Source of the DNA: Chromera velia
Lineage: Eukaryota > Sar > Chromeraceae
DNA length: 47,540 nucleotides
NCBI GenBank assembly: GCA_018398765.1
Contig: JAHBMJ010000451.1
Span: 1-47,540 of the forward strand
Direction of reading: 5' to 3'
Shown: in pieces, positions 33,451 to 43,686 of the stretch
Layout of the letters: the number at the start of each line of letters is the position of its first letter
Numbering within the stretch: position 1 is the stretch's first letter
Notes under the pieces: model-generated
Seen by the model: the letters and a program-made list of their open reading frames with translations, nothing else
Told to the model about the DNA's origin: nothing
Databases searched by the model: none
Program-made: the position numbers and the translations under genes

Positions 33451-34754
33451 CACCGTGATGACAAAAGCTTGTCTGTTCACTATTATGAGGACACGGATGA
33501 TTGAAACCCCCCCAAAGCTGGAGTTTATCCATCCTACCCCGCTCGATCAACCGAAGCTGGGGAAAGGAACTAAGAAAGGAAACGGGTCTCCTTACTTACT
33601 TAGCAAGACAATCAATGCATTCTATGCTCTAGCTGGCATCCTTTCATTCTTCACCTCTTATTCCCTCTTCCTTTAGGCACCAGTTGCTTTGACAGAAAAG
33701 TCGATCCATCCATTCATTCGTGCATGAACGACAGGCACGAGGCTGATCTTTTCCGTCCGTACCCATACTTTTTGCACCTCACTGGCAAAAGACAGTCCAA
33801 TGCATGGTCTTCTGTCTTTCTCTGCGTCTCTCTATGATCATGATAGTCACCAAGGTCCAAGGCAAGCTTCTTTGTCAGCAATCCCACACTTCACTCCAAA
33901 TCTTCTTTCGCTCTCTCTCCGGCTCTCCCCTCTTCTGCATTCACACTGAAAGCAGGTGGGTAGGAGGTCGCGGCATTCAATTCCTTTCGATCAAGCTTGT
34001 GATACAAAAAACTGGCTTGATTGATTGATGCCTGTCACATTTCTTCCTTCCTTCTGCCATTCACTCAGCGAGCGACTGCACACGCAGGAACTCAAAATCA
34101 TTCATTGTTGGCTGATTACTTGTCTCTTCTTTCCTGTTCCATTCTTGTCTTCGGGAGACCGTTGCTCGAGCCCCTTGCAGCTTTCCTTCCTGGCTCCCTG
34201 GGCAGCTGCATACAATCATTCCGATTTGGTCAGCTAAGCACCTCGTCTTTCAAGTCTTGTGTACACGCGGACGGAAGAAGAGACACCGCCGCCATGCCGA
34301 GAAGAGGCAGAAGGATCGATGCATGCACAGACAGACAGAGAAGCAAAACAGAAAGAAGGGCAGGAAAGACCTCCCTCCCTGACAAAAACACAGGCAGAAC
34401 CCGATTGAGGCGACCCGCACATTACAGTGCAAGCTTTCTCTTTCTCTTTCACACACAACTCCTCATTCCATTCCGAACTGACTTCTCAGCGACCTCCCCA
34501 CGCCGTTGCATGTGAGGAATGAATGCAGTAAATGAGAGAGAGAGATCCTCCCACCAGACAGGCAGGTAGGCAGGCAGTCAAGCGACAAGAGACGAGAAGA
34601 GAAAAGTCGAGTCAGGTTAAGACGAGGCAAGGCGAGGTGGGGCAGAAGAGACGAAGCAAGTACGTAAGAAACCAGCAGGTATGCAACAGCAAAAGAGGAG
34701 ACCAATTTTGGTCCATCCTCCCATTGAATTCTATGAGTGTCGATCTCTTCGTTC

Positions 34755-34952
34755 TTTCTTCCTTTGCTTCCTTCCTTCCTTCCTTTCTTTCTTTCTTTCT
34801 TTCTTTTTTCCTTCCTTTCTTTCTTTCCTTCTTTCTTCCTTCCTTTGCTTTCTTCCTTCCTTCCTTCCTTTCTTTCTTTCTTTCTTTCTTTCTTCCTTTG
34901 CTTTCTTCCTTCCTTCCTTCCTTTCTTCCTTCCTTCCTTCCTTCCTTTCTTC

Positions 34953-34983
<31 letters not shown>

Positions 34984-35017
34984 TTCTTCCTTCCTTCCTT
35001 CCTTCCTTCCTTCCTTC

Positions 35018-35048
<31 letters not shown>

Positions 35049-35095
35049 TCCTTTGCTTTCTTCCTTCCTTTCTTTCTTTCTTTTTCTTCCCCTCA
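34755..35095. repeat. (CTTT)n/(CTTC)n pyrimidine tract
   Basis: About 340 bases of nearly pure pyrimidine tetranucleotides, similar to the tract at 31.4-31.7 kb. The Phe/Leu/Ser-rich frames here are artefacts. Confidence 0.9.
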
Positions 35096-35955
35096 TTTTT
35101 TTGTCTCTTTTTCTGTCTGGTCGGTCTGCCTGTGTCTTATCTGAAGTGCAAGCAAGTGAAGAATTAACAAAATGCAAGAGGAGAAGAAAGGAGAGACAGG
35201 CTACATACTGCCTTCCACGCTGCTCGCTCCCCTCTCTCCCCAATACTTGCCCATCTATGTCTCCGGTTTCGAACAGCGTCTTCGGCTGCCTCTCCTCCCT
35301 TCCTTTCTGTTGCCCTCCCTCTTTCTAGCTGCCTTCCCTTCCCTTCCCCGCCTGCCACCGACACCAACAGGAAGACGTTGTTCGGTTCAGGCGAAAGACG
35401 GGAAGGGAAAGGGATGAGCGATTCAACCCAATGACCACTTGCCTTTCTTTGCATTTGCTTAACGAATAAGAAAGAAGAAACGGCGCAGAAGAACAGAAGG
35501 GAAGAGAAGAGAAGAGAAGAGAAGACGACAGGACAGGCCGACCTTCTGACAAAAACAAACGAGAAAGGCCGACCAAAAGGTAGAGGAAGAAATTAGGGAA
35601 GCATGCGTCGACGTGAATTTCACAGGAAGAAGAGAAGAGGAGAGGGTGTGAAAGGATGGATGGATGGATGGATGGAGGACACAGCAAGCACCTGCTGGCA
35701 CAGTGCCGTTCTTCGACAGCACACCACACTCTCAAACACACAAATACAAATACACAGACGCAAACAGACAAGCAGGCAGTCGCACACTGTCGATCGGAAT
35801 TGTCCGACAGGTCAATCAATCAATCCTCGCAGGAGAAAAGACAAGAGAAAGAAGAGGACGGACCGGTCAAGAAGGAAGAAAAGAAAAAGGAAAGAAAGAG
35901 GGAAGGAAGCCGGAGGAAGGTCAGCCTACTGCTGCCAAGCCTCGATTGGGATTTC

Positions 35956-36024
35956 AAACAAACAAACAAACAAACAAACACACACACACACACACACACA
36001 TACACACACACACACACAAACAAA
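35956..36024. repeat. (CAAA)n(CA)n microsatellite
   Basis: Five CAAA units are followed by about 25 CA units with one TA interruption. Confidence 0.85.
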
Positions 36025-37241
36025 AAGATTCACACACATTTTCCATTCCGTCCTTCCTACGCACGCACCTGCCCCTTTCCACTTCAAATTCTCAGGAGAA
36101 AACAAAATCGGGGGGGGAGATGAGCGCAGATCGCAAGAGAGAGAGGAATGCAGGCAGAACATCGATAGAAGAGAGCATAATAGAAAAGAAAAAACAGAAA
36201 AGAAGGACGGACGACGAGGAAACGCGAGAAAAGAAAAAGTCTTCCGAAAGGCAGCCAGGAAGGAAGGCCAGTGCACTCACTTCTTTCATTAATGCAAAGA
36301 AGAAACAGGAGGGACCTCCCTCGAAAGCCTCGCTCCTTCATTTTAGTATCATGCAGACAGGCACACACACACATACACACACACACTTCCGGGAAGGCCG
36401 ACTCGATGTAAGAAGGATGACAGAAAAGGAAAGAGGGAAGAAAGGGAACTTCAAAAGCTTTCAAGGAGAGGCAGAAGGGGGCCTCCCGCTCTCTCTATAT
36501 GATTTAGACTAACATTCGAACACAACGATCGATCGATGCATTCCTTCATTCACGACAGTGGTGACACATTCCGTTTTCTGCTCTGCTTCTCATTTCCGGC
36601 CAGGCAATTCCAAACCGAACCCTCATTCAACTATGCCTCTCTCTGTACCCAACTGGAAAGAGACGGGAGAAAGGAAGGCCACCCAGAGGCAAACATGCTG
36701 TTCCCGAAAGGTCCTTTTTGCATTTTACTCTGTGCTGATCTCTCAACCATTTCTCTCTCTCTCCTTCCTGACTGCCACAGGGGCCGGAAGGTAGGTTGAC
36801 AACAAGAACAAACAAAACAAGGGGGGAGGGAAAGCAAGCAACAGAAAGAAGGAAGGCGGCTAGTTGCTCTCCTTCCACTCAGTCCGTTGTCAACTCTCTC
36901 TGCTTGCTTCGCGTTTGCAATACTAATTAGAACTGCACTTCGTCCATTTCGATTAAACCGTTTGTCGTCTCCTTGCTCTTTTCGTCCTGTCTGGCTTGCA
37001 ACGTTTTGTCCGCTAGCCAGACACAGAGCTCGATAAGAAAGGAGCCTTCCCTCGTATTCGCCTCTTCTACGGCAAGGTTTGGTTCTTTGCTTTTTTCATA
37101 CAGAGCTTCAACAAGCCTTCTTCCTCTTCCTTCCTGTCCAGTTTGATGCCCTTTGGGCCTTTGGGTGAAACAACAAAAGGCTGTTTTTGGTTGGTCTGAA
37201 TATTTCGCGTCTACGTGCCATCCCAGTTCACTCACTCACAC

Positions 37242-40200
37242 TCACTGAACTGTCGGAACATTCCACACCATGCCGCCCTCATCTGCACTGCTCATCCTCT
37301 GACGGGAGGGTCGCCTCCCTATGCCCGGAATCACAGGCGAGTTTGACCCCACGCTGCTGCTGCCCCCCTCCGCTTCTGAGGACGAGGAGGACGGAGCAGA
37401 GATCCCACCACCCCCATCGCTCTCACTCGTCATCAGAGCGCCCCTCCCCTCCTCACCCCCGTCTCCTCCTACACCCTCCACCACACAACCACTCTGCGGC
37501 AGACTCCCGGCGTGCCCAGTCGTCTCTCTGTGTCTGCCCTTCCCCTTGTTGTCCTTATCCGAGGAAGAGGATGAGGAAGACGACGACGACGCGTCAATTG
37601 CAGACGGCGAGGGGCCCTCCACTGTAGAGGCCCCGGGGGAACCTGCGGCCTCCACCCACGAACCGTCCCCTGCCAGGTTGAGCAGAAAACGGCCGTACCT
37701 GCACCCAGTGGGGATATTAAGAGAAGAAGTCGGAGGAAAGGCACAAAAACACATGTGCATGTACACGCACAAACACACGCTCACACACTTACACACACAC
37801 ACACTCACACAGAGAGAGAGAGAGGAAAACAGGGAGCCGCGACACCGACGTGAACTCGCCCCGACATGGAATGAGTGACAGAAAGATAGACGGACAGACA
37901 GGGGATCCGCCCCTCATGCAGTCGCTAAGTTCCAAGGCAGCAGCATGTGCAAAGAAGGAGAGGTCGGAGGATTTCTGCCTTCTGCTTTACCTATTTTCAT
38001 GCAGAGCATTTTTCTTTTCATTCTCTTCTTCTTTCTTCAACATAAATCATCGGGTCTATCTTTCCCTCTGGCCCTTTCTCCCAGCAGTCAGAGGACAAGG
38101 AAGGAGCACGGGAAGGAGTCGCTCACGTTCACATCTAAGAAAACGTCTTTCAAATCAAAAAGGAAGCAGAAAATTCAAGCTGACAGCCAAGCCCTCATCA
38201 CACTCACTTGGGGAATGCGTAGGGAACCCTGGCACTATGCAGAGCGTGGATGTAGTGTTCGATTTGGTGCTGGTGTTGCTGGGGCGTCTGCTGGGGAGGG
38301 GGGCCGACTCTCTCCTCCCCCACGTGCAAAAACGGGCACAGGCCCTGGGCGCAGGGGAAGTTGGGGCACGTGACCTGTTTGTACAGCTCTGGGTGGTACC
38401 ACACCTCCTCCAGAGTGTGGGCGTACCTGCATGCAGGCTCGGGTGGGGTTATGCATGGCACAACATACACATGTGTCGTTTTGAATGCATCTTACCGTGC
38501 CTGTCGACTCCAAAAGAAAAGAAAAGAAAAGAAAAGAAAAGAGGAACATGCCCTCGACTGATCGATCGGACAGGCACCCGTCCCTTCAGTGCACCAACAT
38601 TCCCGCAAGTCCCGTCAGAGCGATCGCCAAGGACTTTCACAGGTCCTTGTCAAAAGACGAATCAAGCACAATTAAGTTTTCCGCCCACCTGCACGCTGCT
38701 CCGTTGGGACACCTGCTGGACGCCGTGCCCTTCCTCCACCCCTTCACGATCTCTGCACAGAGCGCAGGAGAGTACCCCACAGACGGGGGCCGTCTCCTCA
38801 TGCTCTTCTGGGAGATGTGCGACTGGAGACATCGGTCCTCCATCGAGCAGCCGTCGTTCGAAGAGGCGTTGCGACACACCTGCATGCACACGCACGTGCC
38901 TTTTTGTGTACATACGCGCCCCACACACACCCGAACCAAACTCCTTATTTGGTCTACACAAAGAAACAGAAAAGACCGAAAGCCAAACCGTAAGCGAAAG
39001 GCATGCGATCCACAAAACTCCCTTTCCTCCATCAACGATAAGTCGGAACAACTCTATGCGGAGATAAACTGCGGGAAAGAGAAAAAGTCTCGCCTGAAGG
39101 CCGGGAAAGAAGCTTCGCTCTCGGACAAATACAATGAAGCCCGCCTTTCCCTCGGACTCCCTCCCTCCCCCCCTCCCTCCCTTCAACTGACCTCTGTGCG
39201 GAAGAGGCTGAGGTCGAAGGAGCTGAGTCGCCTCTTCGGCAGGCCAGACCCCGGTCCGATATGCATGGGCCGGGAGCCGTACGACTCGGGGTAGAGGGGA
39301 ATGCCTTGCTCCTGTGCGATGGCGGTGAATCTGATCATCTGCTCTCTCTCCTCAGGACTCAGAAGACGACCCTGCTTCGGTTCGTGGGCATGGGGGCAGA
39401 AACCCCGACGGCAGTTCTGGTGTTTGTGGTCTTCGCACGGCATCTGCTTGTACATGAGTGGGTGGAATCGTATCTCTTCGACTGTGTGCGCATAGGAACA
39501 CTTTCGGTCCATCCGGCATCGCCGTGCAGATCCGGATAGAATAATGGGACAAAGCTGGGGGACGTAAAAGAACCTGTCGGGGGGGCGGCGGCGGTAGGGC
39601 TCTTCCGAGATGTGAGAGAATTTACACAGGTCTTCCCACCTGCAGCCAGCCTCAGAGTGAACCCGGCAACAGAGGAAGGATCTGAACCTACTCAAATCCT
39701 CTCTGGACAAGCCCTGCTCTTTGCTGACGTTCAAAACCCTCTCTCTCTCCCTCTCATCTCCACCCAACGCCCCTCTTCCTGTAGTCGGCACTTCTCTTTT
39801 TTGCTGCTGCTGGGGCACTTTCGTTCCGCTCCCTGCTTCGGCACATTCTTGGGGTGCAGTCACTTCCTTCGTGTTCGTTCCGTTTCCTTTTTTGCTCGTG
39901 GCCCCCTTTACCCACACGAGTCTCCTGTAATTCGCCCTTAAGTTCCCAATCATCGTGTCTGGCCACCCGAAGGATCGGAGATCCCTCACTGCCTCCTGCT
40001 CGAATCTGTCTTCGGGCATTGACAGAACGAGACGGGAAGAGAACAGACCTATGCCAATGATGTCCTTGAGAAGACATTCAGGCACGCAGTCAAGGACCAT
40101 TCCGTCCTCACAAAGCCTCCTGAAATCCTCCTTCTTTACCATTTTCTCAATTTCGTCAGCAGGAAGAGGAGCGGACATGGACATAGAAGGTGACGGTGCC

Positions 40201-40358
40201 AATTGTAGTTCTTGCTCCTGAGGTTCGCTGTCCCTTTCTTCGGCTTCTGCATAGAGAAGCCCATCCAGAATTTCCAATCCGGCATGGCCCTCTAGTCGGC
40301 CTCCGTCTGCAGATCCCTCTACTGAGGCCTGACTGCCTTCAGCTGCTGATAGGAACAT
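37242..40358 (-). CDS. CCCH zinc-finger protein with a duplicated three-finger module
   Basis: Exons (-): 40358-39192, 38879-38689, 38426-38208 and 37698-37242; phases match, 2,034 nt, 677 residues. Exon 1 ends with three CCCH fingers at about residues 230-325: C-x7-C-x5-C-x3-H, C-x10-C-x5-C-x3-H and C-x7-C-x4-C-x3-H, with SYAHTVEEIRFHPLMYKQ between the second and third. Exons 2 and 3 repeat the module (C-x8-C-x5-C-x3-H, C-x15-C-x5-C-x3-H, C-x4-C-x4-C-x3-H) with RYAHTLEEVWYHPELYKQ. The HP..YK linker recalls plant TZF and animal Unkempt proteins, which bind RNA and control mRNA stability or translation. The first 220 residues are acidic and unrecognised; the last exon is Ser/Gly-rich and probably disordered. 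The second module is split by an intron inside a finger; the first is not. Confidence 0.8.
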
Positions 40359-41049
40359 CTGGTTGAAAGACCGTCAGTCAACTACTTGGAGATCAATCAA
40401 GAAAACTGCGGCAGGCCAGCAATCATCGTAACTCAAACTAAGCTCGACCGTCTCCGGACAAAATCAAAACGTACACTGCGGATAAAAACAAAAGGAAAGA
40501 ACTACTGCCTACTTGAAAACACTGCTTTGGTGGACTCAGTAGGATACTTTGCCAGGGACTCATGCACTTCCTCTGTTCGAACCATTGAATTGCAAGCTTC
40601 GAGACTATCGGAGTGAGCAAGGCGTTCGTAGTCTAGCTCTGACTGATCGCCCGATCACTTTTTTTAATTGTGTGTCAAAATTTGTTAGCTATAGTGCGGC
40701 GCGGCCCAGCGGGCCCCATCCACCTGTCAAGCGCCGCCGCCAAACCTGCCGCCCCCTCACTTTAACTTCAAGGCACTCATCAACAGCAACCTAACGTAGG
40801 CTAGAAGCCCTAAACTGAGAACCCAGATGGTTAGAGTGGGTGCCGCCGCAAGCTCTAAATCTAATAATAGTGAGATAAAAAAATAAAATCAAAGGATGCG
40901 AAGCGCACCAGTCCCCCGCGTAGATGGATTTTAAATTGTTCTCTTTGCAAAGGTAATCAAACAACAGATCTTAAAAAGAGAAGAAGAGGTGACATGGTGC
41001 TTTAGCGGCATAACATGATCACATGAAAATAAAAAAAAAGTAACGTCCA
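40359..41049. other. Spacer between divergent CCCH and HNH genes
   Basis: It contains a GC-rich patch around 40,690-40,760 (GCGGCGCGGCCC and CGCCGCCGCC words), similar in style to the patch at 28.0 kb, then AT-rich sequence. No gene is seen. Confidence 0.4.
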
Positions 41050-42279
41050 ATGGCTTCTACTAGACTATTGGCACCTGAGAAAGCAATTTCTGACCTTACA
41101 TCTCTTTATAGTAGAAGAACAATACAAAAACATGAGGTGCATAATATAATTCTGAGTATCATTGAGAATCCTTTCTGGCCAATCTGGCAGAAAGATAAAA
41201 AACGTAGATTAGTTCTTACAATTTGTTGCACAGCAAATGGGAACAAGTGTCTGGTCTGTCATGCAGCCCTTCTAATTGACAGGCAGACAAAACGGAGAGA
41301 AGTGGGTAAGGAGACAGTCCTGGCCTCCTATGATAGTGAAACAACAGAGGTGATCGTTCTCTCTGTTATACAGCACCACTTTCACCATACATGTCTGCCT
41401 TTGCCTGAACAGCCGAAGATTAGCGATGCTCCAAAGACTGCCCTCTCGGATATGTACCGGCTGGTCGCTCCAGAGGATGCAAAGAGGCAGCTGCCAGGGT
41501 TGATCAACGAGTTTCTCTGTTGTGAGCTTCTTTGTGCCAGCTGCCATGGAGAGAAGAAACACGAACACTGTCGGCACCCTCCAACCCCATCCCCACGTGT
41601 CAGTCTTTTTTTTTCTAAATCTATTGCGCTGCAAATGCATACAGTGTCATATAGATATACATGCATGCATTTTTCTTTTCGTTCTTCATGTATGTGCATG
41701 TGCAGGTTGATCAAAAGCTTCGAGCCGCCAGACAAAGAGGGGCTAACATTATGAAGAAGGCTGTTGAAGACCTTAGCAGAAGGAAGCAGAGGAACCCGGC
41801 ACGCATGCTGCGGCAGACATGTCAGCATCCTTTTCTTCTCCAGTGTCTTCTTCTATCTGACGCATTTTTTTTTGAATGGGTGCCTCTTCTTCTTTCTCGG
41901 TTTCCATTTCTTCTTCCTCTTCCACATTCTTCTTCCTTCGCAAGACAGCAGGAAAGCCCATGGCTTATTGAACCAACCGAATTGCTTCAATCAACTTTAC
42001 AAAGCCTGACTGTGGTCTCTAAAAGATCTTTTCGTTCTATTTCCATGTCCATTACAACTGTAAGTCGCTTCTGGGCTGCTGCTTCTGCAAGTTGTAGACA
42101 ACAAGAAAGAACCGAATTCGATTCCAAAGAGATTCAATACGCTGCGTGTGCAATGCAGCCTTGCTCTCATCTTTTTTCTCTAAAAATCTTTTCCTGCCTG
42201 AGTGCTTCACACTTTCATGCAGAATGCCTGCTCTTGCCAGTATGTGAAAGCAGTATGCTCGCAGTGCATTAGAAACTAA
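41050..42279 (+). CDS. HNH-endonuclease-like protein, four exons
   Basis: Exons: 41050-41598, 41706-41879, 41949-42059 and 42223-42279; all junctions are phase 0, 891 nt, 296 residues. Donors are GTCAGT, GTGCCT and GTAAGT; acceptors GTGCAG, GACAG and ATGCAG. Exon 1 has an HNH-like zinc arrangement: C67-x2-C70, a HHFHH cluster at 109-113, N153, and LLCASCHGEK with C162-x2-C165-H166, which matches the usual end of an HNH (treble-clef) domain. A basic helix-like segment follows (RAARQRGANIMKK), and the last exon encodes a small Cys cluster, C-x-C-x6-C-x2-C, before TAA. HNH domains usually cut DNA. The setting beside transposon remains suggests a mobile origin, but introns and a conserved layout argue for a functioning gene. 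Exon 2-3 junction is the least certain. Confidence 0.5.
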
Positions 42280-42881
42280 AAAGGTGCATGGATCACACAC
42301 CTCCAAAATGAAGCCAGTCAATTCGTTTTTCATGTGTGCACATCTACCTGGCACCATGATCCAGAAGTGAAACCTGCCGGTGTGCTAATCCATACATCCA
42401 CACACCCAGTTTTCTATTTGAGTCTGCTTTTGCACTGGCTGACCAGTCGCCTGAGCGGCGTCTTGCTTCAGCTTGAAGTGCGCCTAAAAGCAGCCTACAC
42501 ACACAGATCAATCAGAGATCAGCAATGTACTCATACATTCAGTTATAGGTTTGTGTAATGCCATGCATATGTAAATCGCGGTCAGTCAGTCAGTGAGTTA
42601 GTGTGTATATCTGTCTGTCTGTCTCTATGTCTGTGTCCCTGTGCGTCTGTCTGTATGTCGATCTGTATGTCTGCGTGTCTGTATGTATGCGAGCATGTGT
42701 GTTGATTGTATTGATGCATATGTATGATAGATGTGTGCGCGTACGTATATATACATACGTGTATGCCTGTGTGCGGCCGAGCTGTGTGCCTGCAGGGTGA
42801 TGGATCGGAGCCGAGCCGCGCTGACTGACGTTTATCGACCTGACAGACGGTTAGCCGAGATTCATTCCCCTTTTATATCCG
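42280..42881. other. Spacer with GTCT-type repeats
   Basis: A CTGT/GTAT microsatellite lies at about 42,601-42,700. No other feature is seen. Confidence 0.4.
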
Positions 42882-43454
42882 CTATTTGCATAACTTCCCA
42901 AAGAAAGGTTCTTTCAAGTCTTCTTTTCTAACTCCAGCGCAGTCACACTCTTCACCCTTCTCACACGTGTGACGGCCTCCGAGCTTGTTCCCTCCCAAAC
43001 TCTCCTCCAACAGATTATAGTCACACGTATATGTTCGGACATGCCTGTAGAACCTCCGCACTTGTTTTTTAGAGAATTCAAATTCTTTTAGTCCTTTTGT
43101 ATACAAGAGCGCCCAGGCCTGCTTGGGGGGGATGGTCTTAGCAAAAGTCCAGAGGAGACAGATTTTTGCTGGGAAACTGAGCTGCGAAATACGTTTGTCG
43201 AGGACAGTTCCTGCATCTCCTCCATACCTTGTTGACCTGCAGGTACATTTGCCTTGGTTCCAATTCAAAAGACTCTGCAAATCAGAAACTCCCTCTTGGA
43301 TTTCTTTCCATGTCTTGAAGTTTTTTCCGCAATTGCAAGTCTTTACGGTGGATAGGAGCATCCATTTGCATAGAGTATCAAAAAGTTCCGTAAAAGGGGT
43401 GTTCCAGATAAAGTCTAGAACACTAAAAAGAGATGTGATGTCTTCTGTTTTCAT
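42882..43454 (-). CDS. ISXO2/IS1595-like transposase N-terminal fragment
   Basis: A single exon from ATG (43454) encodes 190 residues. It has a Cys-rich start (CNCG, then CTCR) and the pattern LDKRISQLSFPAKICLLWTF followed by PKQAWALL and VRRFYRHVR. This resembles the N-terminal zinc and helix-turn-helix part of ISXO2-like transposases (IS1595 type), in which a short zinc finger precedes S.(L/I)P...LL..W.F. The DDE-type catalytic part that should follow is missing, so if the call is right it is a fragment. The assignment rests on pattern only. Confidence 0.35.
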   Translation of the reverse strand: MKTEDITSLFSVLDFIWNTPFTELFDTLCKWMLLSTVKTCNCGKNFKTWKEIQEGVSDLQSLLNWNQGKCTCRSTRYGGDAGTVLDKRISQLSFPAKICLLWTFAKTIPPKQAWALLYTKGLKEFEFSKKQVRRFYRHVRTYTCDYNLLEESLGGNKLGGRHTCEKGEECDCAGVRKEDLKEPFFGKLCK

Positions 43455-43686
43455 CGTTTTCCTAATTTTTATCAATTCAAGTCAGAGCTACAGTCTTTTA
43501 AAGGCAAATTGAAGAACTACGATCGAGCGGTTTCTGACTTTAGTTATAATTTTAGTCGATTTTAGTGAATTTAAGTTTTTTTAAAGCTAGGGCCCGTTCA
43601 GCATATTTTTGAGTAATTTTAATAAATAAATGCTTTTTGGACCCACCTCTTATCTTAAGGCTTTAAGCCCAACGTAGCAGCAATGA

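Larger units (their letters stand above)
33451..37241. other. Low-complexity spacer, no confident gene
   Basis: Several frames look partly coding: - strand 34210-34062 after a TATGCAG acceptor, and - strand 37235-36927, which ends shortly after ETTNGLIEMDEVQF and may be 3' UTR of the CCCH gene. None could be joined into a model. Large parts are pyrimidine, GA or CA repeats. Confidence 0.3.

Noticed and set aside
34731-35328. Frames of Phe-Leu-Ser or Lys-Glu-Arg repeats
   Set aside because: They are translations of a pyrimidine tetranucleotide tract.
40815-40880. Sequence resembling a tRNA A box (GATGGTTAGAGTGGG)
   Set aside because: No B box, no acceptor stem and no cloverleaf can be drawn from the following AT-rich bases.
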